Shown: positions 1 to 6,612 of the stretch, piece after piece
Position numbering within the stretch: position 1 is the first letter of the stretch
Layout: each line of letters opens with the position of its first letter
Assembly: GCA_015487255.1 (NCBI GenBank)
Contig: WFQA01000011.1
Coordinates: 1-8,709, forward strand
Direction of reading: 5' to 3'
DNA: 8,709 nt
Source: Paracoccaceae bacterium
GTDB taxonomy: Bacteria; Pseudomonadota; Alphaproteobacteria; Rhodobacterales; Rhodobacteraceae
Notes under the pieces: model-generated
The model's input: only the letters and a program-made list of their open reading frames with translations
Database searches by the model: none
What the model was told of the DNA's origin: nothing
Position numbers and translations under genes: made by a program

Positions 1-887
1 ACCGCACCGGAGCCGAAATCCGGGTCGGGGTATTCGTCGGTGATGATCGGGATCAACCGGCGGTGCGCTTTCGGCCCCACCGGAATTTCGCAGAGCTTGC
101 CGATGAGGGGCTTGTAGCGCGCATCATCGGGGTGCACCGCCACCGCGCCGTCACCCAGCATGGTTTCGGGCCGGGTGGTGGCGATGGCGATATAATCGCG
201 GGTCTCGCGCAGGGTGACATTGCCGTCTTCATCGCGCTCGATATATTCATAGGTGGCCCCGCCCGCGAGCGGATACTTAAAATGCCACATATGGCCGTCG
301 ACCTCGATGTTTTCCACCTCAAGGTCGGAAATCGCGGTCTCGAATTTCGGGTCCCAGTTGACCAGCCGCGTGCCTTTATAGATCAGGCCTTTGTTATACA
401 TATCGACAAAGACCTTGAGCACCGCATCATGAAAGCCCTCATCCATGGTAAAACGGTTGCGCGACCAGTCACAGCTCGCCCCCAGCCGCTTGAGCTGCTC
501 GATGATGGTATCACCCGATTGCGCTTTCCAGTCCCATATCTTTTCCAGAAACTTCTCGCGCCCCAGCGCCTTGCGCCCCGGCTCTCCGGCTTCGGCCAAT
601 TGCCGCTCGACCACCATTTGCGTGGCGATGCCTGCGTGGTCCTGCCCCGGTTGCCACAGGGTATCAAACCCCTGCATGCGCTTCCAGCGGATCAGGATAT
701 CCTGCAAGGTGTTGTTGAAGGCATGGCCCATATGCAAAACGCCGGTCACGTTCGGCGGCGGGATCATGATGCAAAAGGTTTCGTCGCGGCTGGCATTGGC
801 CCCGGCCTTGAAAGCCCCCGCCGCTTCCCATTCCGCATAAATCCGCGCCTCGCTTGAAGCGGCATCAAAGTTCTTTTCCATCGCCAT
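1..887 (-). CDS. valS: Valyl-tRNA synthetase, N-terminal part (cut by window edge)
   Basis: This cytoplasmic class I aminoacyl-tRNA synthetase charges tRNA-Val with valine. 295 codons are visible; the rest lies beyond the left edge. The nucleotide-binding signature is complete: PPPNVTG at residues 43-49, followed by the HIGH-type motif HMGH at 52-55. Residues 75-90 (FDTLWQPGQDHAGIAT) match the ValS active-site region. The start of the CP1 editing domain is visible as TTRPETMLGD at 237-246, and the visible part ends in DPDFGSGA, a ValS-typical stretch. The KMSKS loop and anticodon-binding domain would be off the window. The ATG at 887 reads MAMEKNFD; a second Met two codons later is possible. 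A weak AAGGGTG lies upstream. DUF302 is the next gene upstream on the same strand, 114 bp away, so a shared transcript is possible but not shown. A long plus-strand ORF covers the same bases and is a shadow. The identification is essentially certain. Confidence 0.97.
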   Translation of the reverse strand, partial: MAMEKNFDAASSEARIYAEWEAAGAFKAGANASRDETFCIMIPPPNVTGVLHMGHAFNNTLQDILIRWKRMQGFDTLWQPGQDHAGIATQMVVERQLAEAGEPGRKALGREKFLEKIWDWKAQSGDTIIEQLKRLGASCDWSRNRFTMDEGFHDAVLKVFVDMYNKGLIYKGTRLVNWDPKFETAISDLEVENIEVDGHMWHFKYPLAGGATYEYIERDEDGNVTLRETRDYIAIATTRPETMLGDGAVAVHPDDARYKPLIGKLCEIPVGPKAHRRLIPIITDEYPDPDFGSGA

Positions 888-1001
888 CTGGCACACCCTT
901 GCGTGAATCCCTGTCCGGCTGCTTTTAGCGTGGGCAGAGCATAAAGCAAAGGCCGATTCACAGCCTTACGGGGCGGGGGTTCAGCCGATCATTACCGGCT
1001 G
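888..1001. other. Gap between DUF302 gene and valS with small inverted repeat
   Basis: This 114-bp spacer holds no convincing ORF. It contains a perfect 6-bp inverted repeat (CAGCCG at 982-987 and CGGCTG at 996-1001, 8-base loop) directly after the DUF302 stop codon when read on the minus strand. No T-run follows it, so it is not a standard intrinsic terminator. It could be a weak transcript-end hairpin or a processing site between the DUF302 gene and valS. I see no strong sigma-70 promoter for valS here; TATGCT on the minus strand has no good partner at -35. Confidence 0.3.
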
Positions 1002-1589
1002 CTAAAAATCGCCCTCGGCCGCACGGTTGAGGATTTGCAACATGGTTTCCTTCACCTCCAGCGCCTCGGCCAAAAGCTCGGGTGGCAGGGTTTTGCCGCC
1101 ATAAATCATCATATCCATATCGAGCGTATAGATCCAAAGCTGCCCTTCGGCATCCTCCACCAGCGATACCCGGCATGGCAGATACGCGGCATAAGCCGGG
1201 TCAAATTCCACCATCTTGGCCGCCGTTAGCGGGTTGCAATACAAATATATTTTCAAACCACGCCAGGTCTCGCCGGTCATTGCCTCAACCTGATCCCCCA
1301 GCGGCAATTGCCCCACATCCCTGATATTGCGCTCATCGGCAATTGCCTGGATGGACTGGTCAACCTCCTCAAAGGTCAGCCCCCCGGCCACTTTGGCACG
1401 CCACACGGTTGCCGCCGCCGAATTGCCGGTCTCCACCAGCCGGTCGGCCATGTTTTTGTAGGTTTCAAAGGCTTTGGGGTCAAACCCGTCAAAAGCAGTT
1501 TTGTATTTCCACAGGCCGGGGCCAAACCATGCCACGGCCACCACCGCCAACACCCCGATCAGGGCCAGTAAATTGCGAAGAAACCCCAT
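1002..1589 (-). CDS. DUF302 domain protein with N-terminal membrane anchor
   Basis: A 195-aa protein of unknown biochemical function. Residues 5-22 form one hydrophobic segment (LRNLLALIGVLAVVAVAW), so it is either anchored in the inner membrane with a periplasmic domain or has an uncleaved signal. No lipobox Cys is present. The rest matches the DUF302 pattern: LTFEEVDQSIQAI near 71-83, YLYCNP at 115-120, then YLPCRVSLVED at 136-146 and the strand LWIYTLDMDMMIYGG at 151-165. It has two cysteines, C118 and C139. I chose the ATG at 1589 because an AAGGA ribosome binding site lies 8 bases upstream. The longer reading to 1712 would run through the AT-rich promoter region and add low-complexity residues. 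It is divergent from the DUF2235 gene and upstream of valS. DUF302 proteins occur widely in proteobacteria without an agreed role. Family assignment is good; function is unknown. Confidence 0.88.
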   Translation of the reverse strand: MGFLRNLLALIGVLAVVAVAWFGPGLWKYKTAFDGFDPKAFETYKNMADRLVETGNSAAATVWRAKVAGGLTFEEVDQSIQAIADERNIRDVGQLPLGDQVEAMTGETWRGLKIYLYCNPLTAAKMVEFDPAYAAYLPCRVSLVEDAEGQLWIYTLDMDMMIYGGKTLPPELLAEALEVKETMLQILNRAAEGDF

Positions 1590-1597
1590 TTTTCGTA

Positions 1598-1602
1598 TCC
1601 TT
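1598..1602 (-). promoter_or_regulatory. Ribosome binding site deciding the DUF302 start
   Basis: Plus-strand TCCTT reads AAGGA on the minus strand, 8 bases before the ATG at 1589. It supports the 195-aa start over the 236-aa reading. Confidence 0.7.
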
Positions 1603-1629
1603 ATATTTTCCGGTATTATTATATCAATT

Positions 1630-1654
1630 ATTATACATATAAATTCTGTATAAT
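1630..1654. repeat. Inverted repeat in divergent promoter region
   Basis: ATTATACA (1630-1637) and TGTATAAT (1647-1654) are perfect 8-bp inverted copies around a 9-base spacer. Each arm contains a consensus -10 hexamer pointing outward. On its left, the 9-bp ATTATTATA occurs twice as a direct repeat (1615-1623 and 1627-1635, period 12). The symmetry could be a regulator-binding site or simply two mirrored -10 boxes. Confidence 0.55.
1649..1654 (+). promoter_or_regulatory. Candidate -10 box for the DUF2235 gene
   Basis: A perfect TATAAT points towards the DUF2235 gene, about 70 bases ahead of its ATG. Hexamers at -35 spacing (around 1626-1633, such as AATTAT or TTATTA) are poor, so this is weaker than the opposing promoter and may need an activator. 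Confidence 0.4.
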
Positions 1655-1723
1655 CAACTGCGCTAAAATGGATGCATAGTTCGGGCAAAGCAGATATACT
1701 TGCCAAAAACACCCCGAGGCCCC

Positions 1724-2749
1724 ATGCCCCGCATTCATGTATTCATCATCGACGGCACCATGAGCCGGCTCAAAAACGGAGAGGAGACCAATGCCGGCCT
1801 GCTCTACAAGCTGCTGCACGAGGTGCCACAGGTGAGTGTTGGCTATGATCCGGGTATTCAGGGCAAGGGGATAATGAAATGGGGGCATGTGATTACCGGC
1901 CACGGCATCAACTGCTCGATCCGCTATGGCTACGCAATACTGGCGCGGGATTACCGGCCCGGTGACAAAATCTTTCTGTTTGGCTTTTCGCGCGGGGCTT
2001 ACGCGGTGCGTTCCATTGCCGGGATGATCTCCCGGGTTGGGCTTTTGCGCCCGGAGCACAGCAGCCCAAAGCGCATCAACAAGGCTTTTCGGGTGTATGA
2101 AAACTGCACGGACGGGAAAAGATCAGGCCGGTTTCGCCGTAAATTCTCGCATGATTCCACCGAGATAGAGATGATCGGCGTGTGGGATACGGTCAAGGCG
2201 CTGGGCCTGCACTTTCCGCTGATTTCCCGCTTTGCCCCGATGGCGACCGAGTTTCATGACCACAGGCTGTCGCCGATCATCAAAAACGCCTTTCAGGCAC
2301 TGGCGGCAGATGAAAACCGCCGCGCTTTTGCGCCGGTTCGCTGGTTATACCGCCCCGATTGGCCGGGAAGGCTGGAGCAGGCGTGGTTTGCCGGGGGGCA
2401 TAGTGATGTTGGCGGCCATATCTATGAGCTGCCCGCCGCGCGCAAAGGCTCCAACATATCGCTTAACTGGATGCTGAGCCGCGCCGCCATGTGTGGCCTG
2501 CCCCTGCCCAAAGACTGGCAGAGCCGCTATCCGGAGGACCCGCTGGCCCCGATGCTTGGCCCTTATGCCGGGATTAACAAGTTTTTCCTGTTTCGCAATG
2601 CGCGCCGGTTTGGCGCACCGCAGGTGGAATATTTACATGAAAGCCTGATCGAGCGGATGCAGCAGTTCCCGCGCTATCGCCCCCGGCTGAAAGGCTATCC
2701 GGTTAGTCACCAAGCCGGGTCATCTCTTCGCGAAATACCTTCCGGATGA
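1724..2749 (+). CDS. DUF2235 family alpha/beta-hydrolase
   Basis: A 341-aa predicted serine hydrolase of the DUF2235 family, which includes the Tle1 type VI secretion phospholipases as well as many stand-alone proteins. In order: an N-terminal strand with IIDGT (8-12), matching the family's DGT motif; the nucleophile elbow GFSRGA at 87-92 with Ser89 as the likely nucleophile; GVWDTV at 152-157 with a candidate acidic residue Asp155; and GGHSDVGG at 224-231 with His226 as the likely catalytic His. No signal peptide or membrane segment is visible. The ATG at 1724 follows GAGG by 4 bases; a TTG at 1700 would add eight residues and lacks that site. No VgrG, PAAR, Hcp or immunity-like gene is in the window, so a secreted-effector role is not supported. 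Lipase or esterase activity is inferred from family membership. The 3' end overlaps the convergent small gene by 47 bp. Confidence 0.88.
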   Translation: MPRIHVFIIDGTMSRLKNGEETNAGLLYKLLHEVPQVSVGYDPGIQGKGIMKWGHVITGHGINCSIRYGYAILARDYRPGDKIFLFGFSRGAYAVRSIAGMISRVGLLRPEHSSPKRINKAFRVYENCTDGKRSGRFRRKFSHDSTEIEMIGVWDTVKALGLHFPLISRFAPMATEFHDHRLSPIIKNAFQALAADENRRAFAPVRWLYRPDWPGRLEQAWFAGGHSDVGGHIYELPAARKGSNISLNWMLSRAAMCGLPLPKDWQSRYPEDPLAPMLGPYAGINKFFLFRNARRFGAPQVEYLHESLIERMQQFPRYRPRLKGYPVSHQAGSSLREIPSG

Positions 2750-3062
2750 GCGCTTCAAGCGCCTCCTGATCCGAAATGCCGATGGCTTTTTGCAACTTGG
2801 CGGAGAACGCATTAAGAGACGGCGGCACTTCTTGTGCGGGTGCGGGCGGTATTGCCTCTGCCACCACCTCGATATCCGGCTCGGCTTCCTGCAGCAGCAG
2901 GTCCACCCGCGCCTCGGGGCGCAGGATCAACAGCTCGCGTTTGGCCTGGCTGCGTTCATCATCATAACGCGACTGCGCTTCGCGGCTGACCATCTCGCGA
3001 ATCTCGGCCAATATATCCTTCATCGGCATGTTTTCGTGGTTATATTGCGCGATGTCTGGCAT
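2703..3062 (-). CDS. Small acidic protein with helical ends, PopZ-like in layout
   Basis: I do not recognise this 119-aa protein with certainty. Residues 14-50 are predicted helical and charged (MKDILAEIREMVSREAQ, then YDDERSQAKRELLIL). Residues 55-82 are acidic and proline-rich, probably disordered (EAEPDIEVVAEAIPPAPAQE). A C-terminal helix follows, DQEALEALIRKVFREEMTRL at 98-117. This layout of a short N-terminal helix, a Pro/acidic linker and a C-terminal helix with EALIR resembles alphaproteobacterial DUF2497/PopZ-like polar scaffold proteins, but the similarity is only by eye. The start at 3062 has AAAGGAAG just upstream; Met12 and Met14 are alternatives without one. It sits 33 bp downstream of the aldehyde dehydrogenase and is probably co-transcribed with it. 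It overlaps the convergent DUF2235 gene tail-to-tail. No transmembrane segment or cysteine is present. Confidence 0.75.
   Translation of the reverse strand: MPDIAQYNHENMPMKDILAEIREMVSREAQSRYDDERSQAKRELLILRPEARVDLLLQEAEPDIEVVAEAIPPAPAQEVPPSLNAFSAKLQKAIGISDQEALEALIRKVFREEMTRLGD
2750..2762. repeat. Short inverted repeat just after the DUF2235 stop
   Basis: GCGCTTCAAGCGC begins at the base after the DUF2235 TGA and lies inside the 3' coding part of the convergent gene. It can form a 5-bp stem with a 3-base loop. No T-run follows on either strand, so it is only a weak candidate for a bidirectional 3'-end structure. Confidence 0.2.
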
Positions 3063-3095
3063 GGGCTTCCTTTGTTGCTGGCTGACTATAACATG

Positions 3096-5450
3096 CTATT
3101 CGCCATATGGCACCCAGATGTTTTTCACCTGCGTGGCGTGCTGCAAAAAGCGCTTGCCCTGCCCGGAGGCGGGGTTGAACCAATCCGCATGTGCACGCCA
3201 TGTGATCTTGAGGTTCCCCGCCGAGCGGGCTTCAAGATCAGCATTTTTGGCCCCGAAATTCCACAGGATGTTCACATCATCATGGTCGGCCAATGTAGGG
3301 GCCATGGCGGCGTGATCACCGGTAAGCAGGTTAACGACACCGGCAGGAATATCACTGGTTTCAAGCACTTGCATAAAATCACCCGCCATCAGCGGCGCGG
3401 GTTGCGAGGCCAGCATGACCACGCGGTTACCCATCGCCAGTGCCGGGGCCAGCAGCGAGACCATACCCAGCAGCGGCGCTTCATCGGGGCAGATAATGCC
3501 CATCACCCCCAAGGGCTCGTTCATCGCCAGCGTGACATGGCGGGTCAGGGTGGAGTGCACCTTGCCGTCATATTTATCAGCGTAACCGGCATAAAAGGCG
3601 ATGCGCTCAATGGCGAGGTCCACTTCCTCCGCGCCCCTGCTACCGGTCATCAGGTTGAGCCGGTCAGCAAACTCACCCCGCCGCGCTTCCAGATTCTCGG
3701 CCAGATAATAAAGGATTTGTGCGCGCAGATGCGGGCTGGAACTGCTCCAGCCCGCCGCTTTCACCGCTGCCGCCACCGCGCCCCGCACATCCTTGCGATT
3801 GCCCAGCCCGGCCTGGCTGATCGGCTTTCCTTTAGCCGAATATGCCGTGTAGCTGGCCGCGCCATCGGGGCGCGCCTGCTTGCCGCCGATATAAAATTTC
3901 GCCGTGCGGTCCATGGCCTCACTGCCATTGCTGCCAGCGGGAAGCGGTGAGAAATCAACCACTTGCGGTTTGGGTGGCTTCACTTTCGGCGCCGGGTCGT
4001 TCAGGTATTCCAGCATGCCCTCCATGCCCCCCTCACGGCCAAAGCCGCTTTCGCCGTAACCGCCAAACCCGGCGGCGGCATCCATCATATTGGTGCCATT
4101 CATCCAGACAATCCCCGCCTTCACCCGTGCCGCCGCATCCAGCGCCACGCTCAGGGTCTCGGACCAAATCGAGGCGCTCAGCCCGTAACGGGTGTTATTG
4201 GCCAGTTGCACGGCCTCACCCTGGGTGCGGAAGGTTTGCACCGTCAGCACCGGGCCAAAAATCTCTTGCTGCACTACGGTTGAGGCGCTGGAAACATCAC
4301 TCAAAATACTCGGCGGATAAAAGCAACCCTGATTGGGCAGGGGGTTTTGCGGCTGCCACAGGGTTGCCCCCTCTTGCTGCCCCTTGGCCACGAGCGCTTG
4401 AATGTTTGCAAGCTGGCCGGGGTCAACGATCGCGCCAATATCCACCGATTTGTCCAGCGGGTCACCCACCACCAGCTTTTCAGCCCGCGCTTTCAGCTTG
4501 GCGATAAACTTTTCCGCCACCGCCTCCTGCACCAGCAGCCTTGAGCCGGCACAGCAGACCTGCCCCTGATTAAACCAGATCGCATCCACCACACCCTCGA
4601 CGGCGCTGTCAATATCCGCATCATCAAACATGATAAACGGTGATTTGCCGCCCAGTTCCAGCGAGAGCTTCTTGCCCGAACCCGCGGTTTGGCGGCGGAT
4701 GATCTTGCCCACTTCCGAGGAGCCGGTGAAGGCCACTTTATCAATATCCGGATGCCCCGAAATCGCCGCCCCAGTCTCCCCGGCGCCAAGCACGATATTC
4801 ACCACCCCGGCGGGCAGCCCGGCCTCGGCGCAAAGCTCGGCAAAGGCGATGGCGGTTACGGGGGTGAACTCCGCCGGTTTCAGCACCACGGTATTGCCCG
4901 CCGCCAAGGCTGGCGCGATCTTCCATGCCAGCATCAACAGCGGAAAGTTCCACGGGATGATCTGGCCACAAACCCCAAGCGGGGCATACCCCGGCAGCTC
5001 CTCACCCATGATCTCGGCCCAACCGGCATGGTGGTAAAAATGCCGGATCACCAGCGGGATATCAATATCGCGGCTCTCGCGGATCGGCTTGCCGTTATCC
5101 ATGCTCTCCAGCACCGCAAACAGGCGGGAGCGCTTTTGCAGCAGCCGGGCGATGGCATAAAGGTATTTCGCCCGCTGATGCCCGCTTAAAGCCATCCATT
5201 CAGGCTGGGCCTTGCGGGCGGATTTCACCGCCTCATCCACCAGCGCCGGGCTGGCTACGGGGGCGGTTGTCAGCTTCTCGCCGGTGGCCGGGTTGCGCAC
5301 CTCAAGCCCGTCGGATTTATCCCCCCTGAAGCTGCCATTGATAAAATGTTTCAGGCGCGGATGCGCGGCCAGCCAGGCTTTGGCGGCGCTTGGGTCTTCG
5401 GGGGCTTTGCCGTAATCCATTGTTTTCATTATCTCTTCAATTGTGCTCAT
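3096..5450 (-). CDS. ALDH16-type two-domain aldehyde dehydrogenase
   Basis: A 784-aa NAD(P)-dependent aldehyde dehydrogenase, far longer than the usual ~500 aa because a second, degenerate ALDH-like half is fused on. The first domain (about 30-495) has the full catalytic set: PWNFP with Asn168, FTGSSEVG at 241-248, SLELGGKSP with general base Glu265, NQGQVCCAGSR with catalytic Cys299, and EIFGPVL at 396-402. The second domain (about 515-784) resembles an ALDH cofactor-binding fold (EPLGVMGIICPDEAPLL near 645-661, LAPALAMGNRVV near 667-678) but has no LELGG Glu or GQxCxAG Cys. It ends in VKNIWVPYGE. This matches the ALDH16 family, characterised from Loktanella, whose bacterial members keep an active first domain. 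The ATG at 5450 was chosen because upstream readings enter deoC; AAGG lies 9 bases ahead. The deoC stop is 10 bp upstream, so the pair is an operon. Acetaldehyde from DeoC is an inferred substrate. Confidence 0.93.
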   Translation of the reverse strand: MSTIEEIMKTMDYGKAPEDPSAAKAWLAAHPRLKHFINGSFRGDKSDGLEVRNPATGEKLTTAPVASPALVDEAVKSARKAQPEWMALSGHQRAKYLYAIARLLQKRSRLFAVLESMDNGKPIRESRDIDIPLVIRHFYHHAGWAEIMGEELPGYAPLGVCGQIIPWNFPLLMLAWKIAPALAAGNTVVLKPAEFTPVTAIAFAELCAEAGLPAGVVNIVLGAGETGAAISGHPDIDKVAFTGSSEVGKIIRRQTAGSGKKLSLELGGKSPFIMFDDADIDSAVEGVVDAIWFNQGQVCCAGSRLLVQEAVAEKFIAKLKARAEKLVVGDPLDKSVDIGAIVDPGQLANIQALVAKGQQEGATLWQPQNPLPNQGCFYPPSILSDVSSASTVVQQEIFGPVLTVQTFRTQGEAVQLANNTRYGLSASIWSETLSVALDAAARVKAGIVWMNGTNMMDAAAGFGGYGESGFGREGGMEGMLEYLNDPAPKVKPPKPQVVDFSPLPAGSNGSEAMDRTAKFYIGGKQARPDGAASYTAYSAKGKPISQAGLGNRKDVRGAVAAAVKAAGWSSSSPHLRAQILYYLAENLEARRGEFADRLNLMTGSRGAEEVDLAIERIAFYAGYADKYDGKVHSTLTRHVTLAMNEPLGVMGIICPDEAPLLGMVSLLAPALAMGNRVVMLASQPAPLMAGDFMQVLETSDIPAGVVNLLTGDHAAMAPTLADHDDVNILWNFGAKNADLEARSAGNLKITWRAHADWFNPASGQGKRFLQHATQVKNIWVPYGE

Positions 5451-5460
5451 GGTTTTGGCC

Positions 5461-6417
5461 TTACGAAATCGCGTGGTGTTTGGCGGCGGAATAACGGCCG
5501 GTTGTATGGTGCTCAAGCTGGCGCTCGATATCTGTCAGCAAGCTCGATGCCCCGAAGCGAAACAGCTGCGGTTGCAGGTAATGCGCGCCCAGTTCCTCGC
5601 GCATCATGCTCATCCATGTCAGCGCATCCTTGGCGGTGGATATCCCCCCCGCCGGCTTGAAACCCACCTGCGCCCCGCTCAAGGCATTATAATCCCGGAT
5701 CGCCCGCACCATGGTCAGCCCCACCGGCAGCACCGCGTTCACCGCCTCCTTGCCGGTGGAGGTCTTGATAAAATCCGCCCCCGCCATCATCGCCACCATG
5801 CTTGCGCGGTAAACATTGCGCAGGCTGGCGATATCACCGGTGGCCAGAATGGTTTTCAGATGCGCCTTGCCACAGGCCGCTTTCATCTGGCAAATTTCAT
5901 CATAAAGCGCTGGCCAGTTCTGATTGATCACATGCGAGCGGGTGATGACGATATCAATCTCGCTCGCGCCCATCTCTACCGCATAGCGGATCTCCTCCAG
6001 CTTGAGGCGCAGCGGGATCAGCCCGGCCGGAAAGCCGGTGGCCACCGAAGCCACGGCAATGCCGGTGCCCGCCACCTCAGCGGCTGCGGTCTCGACCATG
6101 GTCGGGTAAACACAGACCGCGGCCGTCTGCACCGGCTCGCTTAGGCCAAGCTGCGCCTGAATGGACGGATCAAGCGCCATTTTTGCCTTGCCACACAGGC
6201 GCTTGACCCGGTTAACCGTGTCATCCCCGGCTAGGGTTGTCAGGTCGATCAAGCCGATGGCCCTGAGCAGCCACGCCGCCTGATGCGCCTTTTTCACCGA
6301 GCGCCGTGCTGCATAGCCCTTGCAGCGCCGCTCCACCGCGCTCAGGTTTACCCGTGCATCGCGAAACACCGCTTCATCAAGGGGCATGCCCTTATTCTCA
6401 CTGCTTTTATCCAGCAT
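5461..6417 (-). CDS. deoC: Deoxyribose-phosphate aldolase
   Basis: A 318-aa cytoplasmic class I aldolase that splits 2-deoxy-D-ribose 5-phosphate into acetaldehyde and glyceraldehyde 3-phosphate, the last step of deoxynucleoside catabolism. Key elements are visible. ASEIDIVITR at 151-160 carries Asp155, equivalent to the catalytic Asp102 of the E. coli enzyme. ADFIKTSTGK at 214-223 carries Schiff-base Lys218. VGFKPAGGI at 251-259 carries Lys254, equivalent to Lys201. It has an extended N-terminus of about 55 residues and a short His-rich tail, making it longer than E. coli DeoC (about 259 aa) but like the long DeoC forms. The ATG at 6417 is preceded by AAAGAGA; the in-frame Met at 6534 would add 39 residues with no DeoC character. 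It is first in a minus-strand operon with the ALDH16-type gene 10 bp downstream. No thymidine phosphorylase or deoR is in the window. I see no strong sigma-70 promoter directly upstream. Confidence 0.96.
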   Translation of the reverse strand: MLDKSSENKGMPLDEAVFRDARVNLSAVERRCKGYAARRSVKKAHQAAWLLRAIGLIDLTTLAGDDTVNRVKRLCGKAKMALDPSIQAQLGLSEPVQTAAVCVYPTMVETAAAEVAGTGIAVASVATGFPAGLIPLRLKLEEIRYAVEMGASEIDIVITRSHVINQNWPALYDEICQMKAACGKAHLKTILATGDIASLRNVYRASMVAMMAGADFIKTSTGKEAVNAVLPVGLTMVRAIRDYNALSGAQVGFKPAGGISTAKDALTWMSMMREELGAHYLQPQLFRFGASSLLTDIERQLEHHTTGRYSAAKHHAIS

Positions 6418-6464
6418 TATTGTCTCTTTGGTCAAATAAATTTCCAGATTACTGTGCAGGAAGT

Positions 6465-6560
6465 TCAGGGGGGAATCAATCGGGAAGTTGCCGGCAAGTG
6501 GCCTTCCTGAAGCGCAGCACGCTGCCGCTGGCAAAGACTGACGAATTGATGCTGATGCAT
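6465..6560 (-). CDS. Candidate 31-aa leader ORF upstream of deoC
   Basis: An unannotated short ORF beginning MHQHQFVSLC and ending LIPP before TGA. A near-ideal Shine-Dalgarno GGAGG (plus CCTCC at 6565-6569) lies 4 bases upstream of its ATG, stronger than the site in front of deoC itself. The peptide is Gln-rich (6 of 31) and basic, with one Cys, no membrane segment and no run of a single regulatory amino acid as in classic attenuators. Its stop is 47 bases before the deoC ATG, so translation could influence deoC expression. It may instead be a chance ORF within the deoC leader. It does not resemble any family I can name. Confidence is low because only the ribosome binding site and position support it. 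Confidence 0.35.
   Translation of the reverse strand: MHQHQFVSLCQRQRAALQEGHLPATSRLIPP
6483..6507. repeat. Palindrome inside deoC leader region
   Basis: The perfect 10-bp palindrome TTGCCGGCAA (6488-6497) is flanked by GGAAG (6483-6487) and CTTCC (6503-6507). It lies 66-91 bp upstream of the deoC start and within the 31-codon ORF. It could be an operator or an RNA hairpin in the leader. It may also be incidental. Confidence 0.25.
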
Positions 6561-6612
6561 TTCACCTCCGTCACCCCAACCCCAAACCGCCAGGCGAAAT
6601 TTACCGCTTTAT

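Larger units (their letters stand above)
1630..1657 (-). promoter_or_regulatory. Sigma-70-type promoter for the DUF302 gene
   Basis: On the minus strand, TTGATT (1657-1652) is followed after 16 bases by a consensus TATAAT (1635-1630). The predicted start near 1623 gives a leader of roughly 35 bases before the ATG at 1589. The -35 element overlaps the plus-strand TATAAT at 1649-1654, so the two directions probably compete. The call rests on sequence similarity only. Confidence 0.6.

Noticed and set aside
63..857. 264-codon plus-strand ORF opposite valS
   Set aside because: The minus strand carries unmistakable ValS motifs; the plus-strand product has no recognisable feature or ribosome binding site.
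982..1001. Intrinsic terminator after the DUF302 gene
   Set aside because: The stem is only 6 bp and no T-run follows, so it is listed only as an inverted repeat.
1603..1660. Replication origin or plasmid iteron cluster
   Set aside because: The AT-rich repeats are short, few and sit exactly on divergent promoter elements; there is no replication gene nearby.
2790..3950. 386-codon plus-strand ORF opposite the aldehyde dehydrogenase
   Set aside because: Its translation is rich in His, Arg, Gln and Cys with no domain, and the opposite strand encodes a clear ALDH. It is a shadow of GC-rich codons.
3842..4507. 221-codon plus-strand ORF opposite the ALDH catalytic domain
   Set aside because: It is Pro/Arg/Ser/Cys-rich, lies antisense to conserved ALDH motifs and has the composition of a shadow frame.
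5451..5516. Upstream start for the aldehyde dehydrogenase
   Set aside because: It would overlap the deoC coding end by 56 bases and add 22 residues with no ALDH similarity; the ATG at 5450 repeats the same MSTI opening and fits the family length.
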